From contig JAAUZH010000009.1 of assembly GCA_014804675.1 (NCBI GenBank), positions 259,585 through 323,584 of the forward strand: a stretch of DNA of 64,000 nt, given 5' to 3'. The notes below the pieces were generated by a model that was not told the DNA's origin, did no database searches, and saw nothing but the letters and a program-made list of their open reading frames with translations. This document shows, piece by piece, positions 26,621-35,302 of this stretch; the first letter of the stretch is position 1, and each line of letters opens with the position of its first letter. The DNA comes from Lachnospiraceae bacterium (lineage in GTDB: Bacteria > Bacillota > Clostridia > Lachnospirales > Lachnospiraceae). A program made the position numbers and the translations under genes.

Positions 26621-27433
26621 TTAGATTACCTGAACTCCATATAATTCACATAAGCCTGCAAGATCCCTTGCAACGCCATTTCCGATAGCATTAAATTTCC
26701 AGGCGCCATTATGGATATAAATTTCTCCAATCATCATGGATGTGACATTGGAATAGTATTCATCCATTTTGAAGCTGACAAGTTCATTGTTTGTAGGCAC
26801 ATCAATAATGCGTATATAGGCATCTTTCAGCATACTGAAATTTAATTTCTTTTCTAAAGCTTCATTGATGGTCAGTACAAAAACAATTTTTGCAACAGCA
26901 GGATTGAGCTTGGTAAAATCAACTGAAATGATCTCCCGGTCAGCACCGGCATCTACACGGAATACGGTACTGCTGTCAGGACTTTGAGTCTGCCCGTAAA
27001 AAACAAACCATGTGTCACCGATTACTTTACCAGTTGAATTGAGCAAAAAAGCGGAAACATCAACATCACAATTAGAATTAGTTGTATTCCAACCTAAGCA
27101 GGCTTTAATCGTCGATAACTTTCCCGAAACTTCCAAAGGCACTTTTTGCCCCTTTTGGACGGTATGAATGAGTTGAGGAATAGGTTTAGATGCTTGTGTT
27201 GGAACATTTTGCACAGAACTTGCCGGACCCTGACATGCTGATGATGGTGCGGATGTCTGCGCAGGAAAGGAATTATTATCATGCGATGCTGGGGCAGTAG
27301 AAGTTTGTAATGCATTGCTATTTATTGATGCAATATCCTGAGATGATTTCGGCCCCTGAACCTTAATCTGATTGATTGACAGAATCGTTTGCCTGGTTAA
27401 AGGAGCTGTAGATTTCATTGGAACATTAACCAT
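26621..27433 (-). CDS. TerD-domain protein with long N-terminal linker
   Basis: 270 residues. Residues about 95-270 are a TerD domain (QKGQKVPL, ACLGWN, CDVDVSAFLL, YIHNGAWKFNAIGNG). The N-terminal about 90 residues are Ser/Pro/Gln/Ala-rich and probably disordered. The Ca2+ segment is CDVDVSAF rather than DFDLDAAAF, and the usual NLTG-GDDEQ is replaced by VDAGADREIISVDF, so the second site is degenerate. ATG 27433 follows GAAGGTGA. It forms a unit with the AIM24 gene from the promoter at 27485-27513. The linker could tether the TerD domain to another protein. Confidence 0.88.
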   Translation of the reverse strand: MVNVPMKSTAPLTRQTILSINQIKVQGPKSSQDIASINSNALQTSTAPASHDNNSFPAQTSAPSSACQGPASSVQNVPTQASKPIPQLIHTVQKGQKVPLEVSGKLSTIKACLGWNTTNSNCDVDVSAFLLNSTGKVIGDTWFVFYGQTQSPDSSTVFRVDAGADREIISVDFTKLNPAVAKIVFVLTINEALEKKLNFSMLKDAYIRIIDVPTNNELVSFKMDEYYSNVTSMMIGEIYIHNGAWKFNAIGNGVARDLAGLCELYGVQVI

Positions 27434-27484
27434 ATTTTATCACCTTCATCATTATAATCTGTAAAAAGAGTTCTTCACACTTAC

Positions 27485-27513
27485 ATTTTAATGGATAATA
27501 CCGAAGATGTCAA
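27485..27513 (-). promoter_or_regulatory. Sigma-A promoter of the linker-TerD/AIM24 unit
   Basis: On the minus strand TTGACA (27513-27508), 17-nt spacer, TAAAAT (27490-27485), about 52 nt before the ATG. TGTCAA/TTGACA form a 6-bp inverted repeat (27508-27523) covering the -35, a possible operator. The rest of the 27434-27717 gap is AT-rich; a short frame around 27550-27620 reads like a membrane segment but has no start signal, so no gene is called. Confidence 0.6.
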
Positions 27514-27717
27514 TTTTTTGACATGATAGGATAGAGATGGAAGCATGTTAAAAAAATTAGAAGAATTTCGATACTGGCAATCATGATGATAGTTGGCCCC
27601 GTTGGATTTAGCAATAAGTAGAAAACTGAAAGCAAGGATATAAATATTCCTAGACGATACCACCCCAAAAATGCTAATATGACTTATAAGAACAATTAGA
27701 ATAGCAAGGAGAGCAAC

Positions 27718-28806
27718 ATGAGCGATAAAAGCATTATGGAATACGAAACAGTAGAACTGGATGATGAAAACAGCGCACTGAAGCTGCTTGACCAGACAAA
27801 GCTTCCGGGAAAAGCGGAAATCATATCTTTGCAGACGGGAGAGGAAATCTGGAATGCCATTTATCTGCTGAAGGTCCGGGGAGCGCCGGCTATCGGCATT
27901 GCAGCGGCCTTTGGGATTTATCTGCTTGCAAAACAGGTGGATACGGAGGATTATGAGGTTTTTTACAAGGAATTCTGCCGTCAGAAGGAATATTTGAATT
28001 CGGCAAGGCCTACGGCGGTGAATCTGTCCTGGGCATTAAATAGGATGGAGCAGGTTTGTGTGGAAAATGTCCAAAAGCCTGTTGCCCAGATTAAAGAAGC
28101 ATTAAAGAAAGAAGCCATCGCCATGAAGGAAGAGGATATCCGTGTCTGTAAAGCCATTGGGGAATACGGACTGACTCTGGTAAAGGAAGGGGACGGCATT
28201 TTGACCCACTGTAATGCGGGGCAGCTTGCTACCTGTAAATACGGAACTGCCACGGCGCCCATTTATCTGGGACAGGAGAGAGGATATCATTTCCGTGTCT
28301 TTGCAGATGAAACAAGGCCCCTTCTGCAGGGAGCAAGGCTGACGGCTTATGAGCTGTCAGCTTCCGGTGTGGATGTGACTTTGATTTGTGATAACATGTC
28401 CGGGGCAGTTATGAGAAACGGATGGGTAAATGCAGTGTTCGTAGGCTGTGACCGGGTGGCGGCAAACGGTGACACTGCCAATAAGATTGGAACTTCGGTA
28501 GTAGCAGCCGTGGCAGCCCGTTATCACGTGCCTGTCTATATTTGCGCACCTACCTCCACAATTGATTTAGAGACACCAACGGGAGCAGAAATTACAATCG
28601 AGCAGCGTCCCCAGCATGAGGTGACGGATATGTGGTATGAAAAAAGGATGGCGCCAGAAGGAATCAAGGTATATAATCCGGCCTTTGATGTGACAGACCA
28701 TGATTTGATTGCAGGTATCGTTACGGAATATGGGATTGCCAGAGCGCCTTATACGGAGTCGTTGAAAGAGATTTTTCGCAAGAAGCAGGCGGCAGGCAGG
28801 ATTTAG
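27718..28806 (+). CDS. mtnA: S-methyl-5-thioribose-1-phosphate isomerase
   Basis: 362 residues. It isomerises methylthioribose-1-phosphate (or 5-deoxyribose-1-phosphate) to the ribulose form. Landmarks are RGAPAIGIAAAFG near residue 55, C165 in ILTHCNAGQLAT, DNMSGAVM, and D245 in GCDRVAANGDTANKIGT; the Cys and Asp are the expected catalytic pair. AAGGAGAG precedes the ATG. The next large gene is a class II aldolase, so the pair fits the DHAP-shunt type of 5'-deoxynucleoside salvage rather than the universal methionine salvage pathway; no other mtn genes are in the window. Confidence 0.93.
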   Translation: MSDKSIMEYETVELDDENSALKLLDQTKLPGKAEIISLQTGEEIWNAIYLLKVRGAPAIGIAAAFGIYLLAKQVDTEDYEVFYKEFCRQKEYLNSARPTAVNLSWALNRMEQVCVENVQKPVAQIKEALKKEAIAMKEEDIRVCKAIGEYGLTLVKEGDGILTHCNAGQLATCKYGTATAPIYLGQERGYHFRVFADETRPLLQGARLTAYELSASGVDVTLICDNMSGAVMRNGWVNAVFVGCDRVAANGDTANKIGTSVVAAVAARYHVPVYICAPTSTIDLETPTGAEITIEQRPQHEVTDMWYEKRMAPEGIKVYNPAFDVTDHDLIAGIVTEYGIARAPYTESLKEIFRKKQAAGRI

Positions 28807-28820
28807 CGGGGAGGCTCCTG

Positions 28821-28916
28821 ATGGAGATGGAAGCGATGGGAGTTTTTAGAGATAAAAAAAATGTAATAACACAATTTTTTAAAAGAGAAAAAGAAAAACA
28901 GGCAAAGAAAGGCTGA
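28821..28916 (+). CDS. Possible 31-residue basic protein between mtnA and aldolase
   Basis: ATG 28821 has GGGGAGG 7 nt upstream and runs to TGA at 28914-28916, leaving 6 nt to the aldolase ATG. The product is short, with a lysine-rich C-terminus. The ribosome site is better than that of the aldolase, so it could act as a leader for coupled translation. No homologue is recognised. Confidence 0.4.
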   Translation: MEMEAMGVFRDKKNVITQFFKREKEKQAKKG

Positions 28917-28922
28917 ATCAAC

Positions 28923-29621
28923 ATGGACTATATGACAGAGAAGCAGGCAAAGAAAGCGATCATTGATATTGGGCAGCGCATGTATGTGCGAGGGTTTGTG
29001 GCTGCTAACGATGGAAATATTTCCGTTCGGACAGGCACGAATGAAGTGTGGGCCACGCCTACCGGTGTATCAAAGGGCTTTATGAAGAAAAAAATGCTGG
29101 TAAAGGTGGATTTGGACGGCAACGTGTTAGAGGGAAGCAATCGGCCTTCTTCCGAGCTGAAGATGCATTTGCGGGCCTATCGGGACAATCCGGATATTCT
29201 GTCGGTGTGTCATGCCCATCCGCCCATTTGTACCTGCTTTGCCGTTGCGGGAATACCGCTGAATGCGCCGGTGCTGGCGGAAGCCATTATTACCCTGGGG
29301 GATGTGCCGGTAGCGCCCTATGCAGAGCTTGGCAGTAAAGAGGTGCCAGAGGCCATTGCACCTTATCTTCATACACATAACGGTATTCTCCTTGCAAATC
29401 ACGGGGCGGTCACATGGGGAAGTGACGCATATACGGCTTATTACCGGCTGGAGTCCATGGAGTATTATGCCAACATTTTGATGATTACGGATAAGATTTT
29501 GGGAAAGCAGAATCTTTTGTCAGAGGAACAGGTGGAAGCGCTGCTTGCCATGCGGGGAAAGTTTGGCATAAAGCAGGGCGGTATGCCGGGGCATGGACAA
29601 GAAGGCAAAGAGAGCAGTTAG
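28923..29621 (+). CDS. Class II aldolase, DHAP-shunt (Ald2-like) candidate
   Basis: 232 residues of the fuculose/ribulose-phosphate aldolase family. Zinc ligands H97 and H99 (CHAHPP) and H160 (ANHGAVTWG) are present, with NDGNISVR near the N-terminus. Family members cleave sugar phosphates to DHAP plus an aldehyde. Beside mtnA the likely substrate is 5-(methylthio)ribulose-1-phosphate or 5-deoxyribulose-1-phosphate, as in the described DHAP shunt. The fuculose-phosphate aldolase assignment remains possible but no fucose genes are nearby. Confidence 0.85.
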   Translation: MDYMTEKQAKKAIIDIGQRMYVRGFVAANDGNISVRTGTNEVWATPTGVSKGFMKKKMLVKVDLDGNVLEGSNRPSSELKMHLRAYRDNPDILSVCHAHPPICTCFAVAGIPLNAPVLAEAIITLGDVPVAPYAELGSKEVPEAIAPYLHTHNGILLANHGAVTWGSDAYTAYYRLESMEYYANILMITDKILGKQNLLSEEQVEALLAMRGKFGIKQGGMPGHGQEGKESS

Positions 29622-29754
29622 GAGTAATAGTCAGGAAAAAGGCTTATGCAAAGCAGGTATCGGCATAAGAAAGAAGATAGTAAGGAAGAAAGTGATGAAT
29701 GTGGTAAAAGAACTTTCTGAAAATGTAATGATAATGACACATGTATAGGTTGTA

Positions 29755-29815
29755 CATAGATATATTGCACATAGATATATTGCACATAGATATATTGCAC
29801 ATAGAAATATTTGGA
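29755..29815 (+). repeat. 15-nt tandem repeat in the ogt leader
   Basis: Three exact copies of CATAGATATATTGCA, plus a diverged fourth that ends AGAAATATT, lie immediately before the ogt ribosome site. Fifteen nucleotides keeps frame, so an upstream frame through it encodes repeated ILHID, but that frame lacks a ribosome site. Each unit carries TATATT, so copy number could shift promoter or leader strength. Confidence 0.85.
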
Positions 29816-29824
29816 GGTTGGGCA

Positions 29825-30358
29825 ATGGAATACACAAATCACTATGATTCCCCCCTTGGAGGGATTACCCTTGCCAGTGACGGGGAAGCGCTGACAGGCT
29901 TATGGTTCGACGGACAGAAATATTTTGGCGCAACTTTAGCAGAGGGCTGTGAGCAAAAGGAACTGCCGGTTTTTGAACAGGCACACCAATGGCTGGATAT
30001 TTATTTTTCTGGAAAAGACCCGGGGTTCATCCCGCCGTTGGTTATGAAAACAACCCCTTTCCGGAAAGAGGTATGGGAAATCCTGCTTCAGATTCCTTAT
30101 GGAAAGACGATGACCTACGGAGAAATTGCCGGGAAAATTGCAAAGCAAAAGGGACTTGGAAACATGTCTGCCCAGGCAGTGGGCTCTGCAGTGGGGCACA
30201 ATGCTATTTCTCTGATTATACCATGCCATAGGGTGGTTGGAGCAGGCGGAAGCCTGACGGGCTATGCGGGCGGTATGGATAAGAAGGTGCAGCTTCTTTC
30301 CATGGAGAAAGTGGATATGTCGGCCTTTTTTATTCCTGCCCGGGGAACAGCTTTATAA
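29825..30358 (+). CDS. ogt: Methylated-DNA--protein-cysteine methyltransferase
   Basis: 177 residues from ATG 29825 (GGAGG upstream); longer frames through the repeat are rejected. An N-terminal ribonuclease-H-like region is followed by the DNA-binding/active-site domain, with acceptor C134 in IIPCHRVVGAGG and the helix-turn-helix segment YGKTMTYGEIA. It removes O6-alkyl groups from guanine by suicidal transfer to Cys. The next gene is a second, shorter relative, 16 nt away. Confidence 0.95.
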   Translation: MEYTNHYDSPLGGITLASDGEALTGLWFDGQKYFGATLAEGCEQKELPVFEQAHQWLDIYFSGKDPGFIPPLVMKTTPFRKEVWEILLQIPYGKTMTYGEIAGKIAKQKGLGNMSAQAVGSAVGHNAISLIIPCHRVVGAGGSLTGYAGGMDKKVQLLSMEKVDMSAFFIPARGTAL

Positions 30359-30374
30359 GGTAAGGAGTGGGAAT

Positions 30375-30683
30375 ATGTCTGGGATTCTTACAGAAGAATT
30401 GATTTACGAAATACTATCGGTAGTGGAAGAAATACCGGAAGGAAAGGTTGCCTCCTATGGGCAGATAGCAAGACTGATCGGAAGGGATAAAAATGCAAGG
30501 CTTGTGGGCAGGGTTCTTAGCATGGCGGAATATTATGGAGAATATCCCTGCCATCGTGTTGTGAATCATGCAGGAAGGCTGGCGCCCCATTTTTATGAGC
30601 AAAGGGCGTTGCTGCTTGAAGAGGGTGTGGCATGGAAGGATGATACCCATGTGGATATGAAAAAATGCGGGTGGGAGTGTTAG
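30375..30683 (+). CDS. MGMT-domain protein (short alkyltransferase-like)
   Basis: 102 residues from ATG 30375 (AAGGAG upstream). Only the C-terminal MGMT domain is present: YGQIARLIG helix-turn-helix, a Cys in YPCHRVVNHAGRLAP (C59) and no N-terminal domain. Short alkyltransferase-like proteins often replace the Cys by Trp or Ala; here PCHR is kept, so methyl transfer is still possible. It probably recognises alkylated bases and recruits repair. It is co-transcribed with ogt. Confidence 0.88.
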   Translation: MSGILTEELIYEILSVVEEIPEGKVASYGQIARLIGRDKNARLVGRVLSMAEYYGEYPCHRVVNHAGRLAPHFYEQRALLLEEGVAWKDDTHVDMKKCGWEC

Positions 30684-30804
30684 AGAATGCATACTGATTA
30701 CGGTGAAGAAGTGTGCCAAATAGTATGCGATAGGAAACTGTTATTATTATAAAAATAGATAATATTTTTTATTGAGGTGCAGATAATTTAAAGGGAGAAC
30801 GGAA

Positions 30805-31059
30805 ATGGTGATTAGGAAAGCAATCAGTGAAGATGCTGCAATAGTTGCAGGCTTGGCAATACAGATGTGGGAATCCCATACGGTGGAAGAGCTGACGCAG
30901 GAATTTTTTCAGTGCATGAATAAGAATGACAGTGTTGTATTCCTTTCCATATGGGATGGGCAAGCAGTAGGATTTGCACAATGCGGATTGCGGCATGACT
31001 ATGTAGAAGGCACAGGCAGCAGTCCGGTAGGCTACCTGGAGGGTATCGCTTTCTGGTAG
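30805..31059 (+). pseudogene. 5' half of a GNAT (AAC(6')-like) acetyltransferase
   Basis: MVIRKAISEDAAIVAGLAI and FAQCGLRHDYVEGT...GYLEGI follow GNAT aminoglycoside 6'-acetyltransferase-like proteins to the point where the acetyl-CoA-binding segment should begin; the frame then stops at 31057-31059. About half the expected length (84 of about 150 residues) is present. The sequence after the break continues in another frame as a macro-domain C-terminus, so a deletion fused two genes. It is probably non-functional. Confidence 0.75.
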
Positions 31060-31217
31060 AATTTGCAGCTAAGATTGCGGTAAAGACAGTAAGTAGATTT
31101 TTGCAAGATAATGAAAACAGCTTTGACCTTGTAGAATGGGTGCTGTTTGATTCTGTGACAGAAAGTATCTATGAGGCAGAAGTTGATAAATTGTATGAAA
31201 ACACGAATGAAACATAG
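31041..31217 (+). pseudogene. 3' remnant of a macro-domain (ADP-ribose-binding) gene
   Basis: From about 31044 a frame reads YRFLVEFAAKIAVKTVSRFL, then LVEWVLFDS...YEAEVDKLY, ending TAG at 31215-31217. This is the C-terminal helix-strand-helix of YmdB-type macro-domain proteins. The N-terminal two-thirds, including the ADP-ribose-binding loops, are absent. The upstream end overlaps the stop of the acetyltransferase fragment, marking the junction. Confidence 0.65.
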
Positions 31218-31250
31218 ACTATAAATAAAATCAGAAAGTGGATGTTTGTT

Positions 31251-32506
31251 ATGAATATAAAAGACTTAATTGGTGAAGCAACCGAGTATGATAAGAAGCT
31301 TGCGTTGGAAGAAAAGAAACCGAAGAGCTGGTGTAAAAGCGTAAGCGCATTTGCCAATACTTTTGGTGGGGCTTTGATTTTTGGTATCTCTGATGACGGG
31401 CAGATTATTGGTTTAGAAGATTCAGAAGGAGATGCGGAAAAAATTAGTGAAGCTGTAAAAACAAGACTAGATCCAATTCCAGAATTTAAACTTAGATTTC
31501 ATAAAACTGATGATGGAAAGGTTTTGGTCATACTTGATATTTATAAAGGTAACGAGACGCCGTATTATTATTCGGGAGATGGAGTATTAGAAGCTTATGT
31601 ACGTGTTGGAAATGAAAGTGTAAAGGCAAGCGTAGCTGAATTAACTCGTCTTGTTCTCAGAGGAAAGAATACTTCATATGATTCACAGAATTCAACCTAT
31701 AAGGCAGATGATTATGCATTTTCAAAGCTTAAAGAAAGATATAAGAAGTGGACAGGAAGTAGTTTTGACGAAAAAGATTTTATTTCTTTTGGACTTGTAA
31801 ATGAACAAGGGGAATTAACTAATGCAGGAGCATTGCTTGCTGATGAAAGTCCTGTTCTTTGCTCTAGATTGTTTTGTACAAGATGGAATGGCGTAAGACT
31901 GCTAATTCAAGAGAAGAAATGCCGGAATATGTAGAACGAAGTTATCACGAAGCACTTGTAAATGCTTTGGCTCATCGTGATTATCTGGTAAATGGAAGTG
32001 AAGTCCATATTGACATATATGATGACAGAATGGAAATCTACTCTCCAGGAGGAATGCCAGATGGCTCATTAATTCAAGAAAGAGATCCACTTACGGTACC
32101 TTCCACTAGAAGAAATCCTATTCTTGCTGATGTATTCAATAGGCTTGGATATATGGAGCGTAAAGGTAGTGGATTTGGAAAAATTATCAGTGGATATGAA
32201 TTCCAAATAAATTACACAGAGAGTAAAAAACCGTCATTCCGTTCAGATAGATATCAGTTTACTGTAGTTATGCCGAACCTAAATTATGATGTCACTCAAG
32301 ATGTCACTCAAGATGTCACTCAAGACAATCTGAATATTCAAATAATTGAGTTGATTCGTAAAGATAGTACAATAAGTACTGATAAGATTGCAACGGCATT
32401 AGGTGTAAGCACGAGAACAATTAAGCGTCATATAAAAGAAATGGATAATGTTAATTATATTGGAAGTGGCTTTAGTGGACACTGGGAAATAACGGATAAT
32501 GAGTAA
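31251..32506 (+). pseudogene. AlbA_2/Schlafen-type DNA-binding regulator, frameshifted by internal deletion
   Basis: Frame 1 (31251-31934) has the divergent AlbA_2 domain (SVSAFANTFGGALIFGI) and goes to FCTRWNG. Frame 2 (31874-32506) resumes with TANSREEMPEYVERSYHEALVNALAHRDY, the ATP-binding-like region (DDRMEIYSPGGMPDG) and a C-terminal winged helix after three DVTQ repeats (32287-32326). Relatives have about 40 extra residues between the two, so an out-of-frame deletion is inferred. The gene is probably inactive. Intact members are transcriptional regulators or helicase-like proteins often found in defence regions. Confidence 0.8.
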
Positions 32507-32669
32507 TGGATAACAAGATGATGCAATAAAATACGCAAACAAATATTTAACGGCTAGCAAAATAGTGGTTGCAGGTGATTTCCTGAAGCATTGGGTATAA
32601 GGGAAAATGATCTTGTTAAGTCGAGCAGAGTTGATAATAACAATGTGATTAAAAAGTGAAAAAGGAATT

Positions 32670-33122
32670 ATGGGGTTTATTATGATTAGAGAAGCGGATA
32701 AAAATGATTTGAAAGAAATTTTGCAGCTATATTTGTTTCTTCATGAAACAAGTGTACCGGAAGAGTCGGAGCGATTAAATAAGACTTGGAATTATATTAT
32801 TGGAGACGAAAATCATCATCTTATCATTTGTGAAGCGGAGGGCAAAATCGTGGCCTCCTGTGTCTGCGTGATAATACCGAATTTAACAAGGAATGTGAGG
32901 CCATATGCATTTATTGAGAATGTGGTAACCCATAAGGACTATCGTAAGAAAGGGTATGCTACTGCGTGCTTAAATTATGCGAAGCAGATTGCAGGGAGCA
33001 ATAACTGCTATAAAATGATGCTGCTCACCGGATCGAAAGAAGAGGAAATTTTAAATTTTTATAGGAATGCCGGGTATAATAGTTCTGATAAGACGGCATT
33101 TGTCCAGTGGATGGAGATGTAA
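32670..33122 (+). CDS. GNAT-family N-acetyltransferase
   Basis: 150 residues with the GNAT core: IREADKNDLKEIL at the N-terminus, ENVVTHKDYRKKGYATACL as the acetyl-CoA pyrophosphate-binding motif, and FYRNAGY at the C-terminus. The acceptor substrate is unknown. ATG 32670 has AAGGA very close; ATG 32682 is an alternative start. It abuts the TOTE-like gene (stop and next ATG adjacent). The 163-nt gap before it holds only AT-rich sequence. Confidence 0.85.
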   Translation: MGFIMIREADKNDLKEILQLYLFLHETSVPEESERLNKTWNYIIGDENHHLIICEAEGKIVASCVCVIIPNLTRNVRPYAFIENVVTHKDYRKKGYATACLNYAKQIAGSNNCYKMMLLTGSKEEEILNFYRNAGYNSSDKTAFVQWMEM

Positions 33123-34835
33123 ATGAATATAGAATCTTATAATTTGGACTCCCTTAGGAAAATAGTCAGAGAGTTACAAAGAGAAAACAAAGAACTCAGA
33201 GAACTTCTTAAAAAAGAAAATATACCATATGCTGCCAGTGAAGTATTTAAAGATACTCCTTTCAGGGCGGAGGAATATGAATTAGATCAGGGTGCCAGAA
33301 TTGTTCAGCAGTATATTGATAGGAATGTGGCAACCCGATTTTTTTCTATGTTCTGGGGAAGGGAGGATGTATTTGCAAGGAGAGCTAAAAACGGCAATTA
33401 TTATCCACAATGCAATAACCGCTGGAATCATGCGCTGTGCCCGAAGCAAAAGGGTGAAAAGAAGTATTGTGAAGATTGTGAATCTAAAAGCTGGATGAAG
33501 CTGACACCGGATATTCTTGTGAACCATCTGGTTGGTTACCGGGAGGATGGGACGGATGTGATAGGCGTATATCCGCTGCTTTTGGATGGAACCTGCAGGT
33601 TTCTGGTATTTGATTTTGATAATCATGAAAAGGATGCGGAAAAGAAAGATTTCGCAAATGAGGATGGGGCCTGGCATGAGGAGGTGGATGCGCTCCGCTT
33701 AATATGCAGTCAAAATGGGATTGATGCGCTTGTAGAGCGTTCCCGTTCAGGGAGAGGCGCACATGTATGGATTTTCTTTCGGAAAGCGATTTCGGCTGAA
33801 ACAGTGAGAAATTTTGGCTTTTTGCTTCTTGATAAGGGGGCAGCTACCATTAATCTGAAATCCTTTCGTTATTATGACCGCATGTATCCTTCCCAGGATG
33901 AAATCAATTCTATCGGAAATCTGATTGCCTTACCGCTTCAAGGACAGGCTCTCAAAAATGGAAACAGCGCTTTTGTAGATGAAAATTGGAATGCGTATCC
34001 AAACCAGTGGGAACGATTGCTTCAAACAAGGAAATTGTCCCGGGATGAAGTGGAACAATATATTACAAAATGGCAAGGGGAACTAATCATCCAGCATGGA
34101 ACTTCCCACTATTTAAATACTGCAAAGCGTCTCAAACCGTGGAAAAAACAGGATGATTTTGCAGCATCTGATGTGACGGGAAAATTACATATCGTTCTTG
34201 CAGATGGAATCTATATCGATGCATTAAATCTGAAACCCCGTTTGCAAAATCAGATACGCTGTATGGCCACGTTTGATAATCCTGTTTTTTACAAGAACAA
34301 GCGTTTGGGATATTCCAATTATTATAATTTCAGCATGATTTATTTAGGGATGGATATAGAGGGCTACATTAAGATTCCAAGAGGATTGCTGGAAGCAGTA
34401 ATCCATAAATGCGAGAAGTCGGAAATTGATTATGATGTAGAAGATCGAAGAGAAAAGGGCCGGCCGGTTCGTGTCTTGTTTCAGGGAGAATTAAAAATGC
34501 AGCAGGACTTGGCAGCCCAACGCCTGCTGAAGTTTGATTGTGAAATTCTCAGTGCGGCAACTGCTTTCGGCAAGACGGTAGTATGCAGTTATTTGATTGC
34601 AAAGAGAAAAGTAAATACCCTGATTTTGCTGGAGAGTACGGATCTCATATCACAGTGGGAGGATGAATTAAACCGCTTCTTAAGAGTGGATGAAGAACCG
34701 CCGGCATATGAAACAAAGACGGGCCGGGTAAAGAAACGTACAAGCGTTATTGGAACGCTAAAAGGTGGAAAAGATACGATGACAGGCATAAGAATTCGGG
34801 AAATGCTAAGGAGGATAGTTTGTAGCAAGCATTAG
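33123..34835 (+). pseudogene. TOTE-type primase-helicase, N-terminal portion
   Basis: 570 codons: an N-terminal coiled coil (about 8-30), a zinc-binding segment (ALCPKQKGEKKYCEDCE), an archaeo-eukaryotic primase-like domain with FDFDNH (about 161-166) and RSRSGRGAHVWIFF, and then the start of an SF2 helicase with Walker A SAATAFGKTVV near residue 477 and LLESTDLISQWEDEL. The frame ends soon after KGGKDTMTGI, in unrelated residues; the DE-x-H box and helicase C-domain are missing here. They occur at 40483-41147. The primase half could still be produced. Confidence 0.85.
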
Positions 34836-34957
34836 GTGTGATGAAAGAATATTCCGGAGCAGAGGAACTGATTGATAAGGTGATTGTTACGGATCCAGAG
34901 CATGTGGAGATTGTCTGGATGTTTAAGGATAAGGTTAGGAAGTTTATAAGTATTTAG
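34826..34957 (+). pseudogene. C-terminal remnant of a site-specific (serine) recombinase
   Basis: A frame from 34826 reads GVMKEYSGAEELIDKVIV, then HVEIVWMFKD, ending TAG at 34955-34957. This acidic/hydrophobic strand pattern is typical of the last residues of large serine recombinases. It adjoins the broken TOTE helicase and is followed by a terminator, consistent with a former mobile element boundary. Confidence 0.5.
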
Positions 34958-34962
34958 GGTTA

Positions 34963-35001
34963 GGAGCCGGTCGGATGATGAGTCTGATTGGCTCCTTTTT
35001 T
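34963..35001 (+). terminator. Terminator after the recombinase remnant
   Basis: GGAGCCGGTC (34963-34972) pairs with GATTGGCTCC (34986-34995), including two G-U pairs, followed by TTTTTTATT. It insulates the broken upstream genes from the following module. Up to 35128 nothing else is recognised. Confidence 0.8.
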
Positions 35002-35128
35002 ATTGAAAAATTGCTGATTTTGATGTACTATAAATTATACGAATAAGACAACTTGGTTTTTCGATAAAGGATATAAATTGTGGTTAAGAACAATATTGAA
35101 TCGGATGTAAAAGTTAAGTGTATAGATC

Positions 35129-35281
35129 GAGGTAAAACTGGCAGAAGAGATTGATACCACCAAGGCCTATGTTAATCGTGTGATAAAGAAACAGGATGGT
35201 GTGGTTAATAAGACATTTGTGCAGATGATGGAAGCACTTGGGTATGATATTGAACTGACTTATGTGAAAAGAGAAAAATAA
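35129..35281 (+). pseudogene. 5'-truncated XRE-like HTH protein
   Basis: Fifty codons with KLAEEIDTTKAYVNRVIK and KTFVQMMEALGYDIELTY, a helix-turn-helix of the small XRE type. A stop precedes the frame directly (about 35123), and no start or ribosome site is present, so the N-terminus is lost. It lies 20 nt before the next gene's start and may once have regulated the module that follows. Confidence 0.5.
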
Positions 35282-35302
35282 AGTAAATTGGGAGGGATGG
35301 TT

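Noticed and set aside
27481..27663. Minus-strand ORF in the gap before mtnA
   Set aside because: It overlaps the divergent promoter region and has no start signal or protein-like composition.
29755..29815. Possible CRISPR-like array
   Set aside because: Units are 15 bp, contiguous without spacers, and no cas gene is near.
29741..29824. Upstream extension of ogt coding ILHID repeats
   Set aside because: No ribosome site for that start, while GGAGG lies just before ATG 29825 where the normal N-terminus begins.
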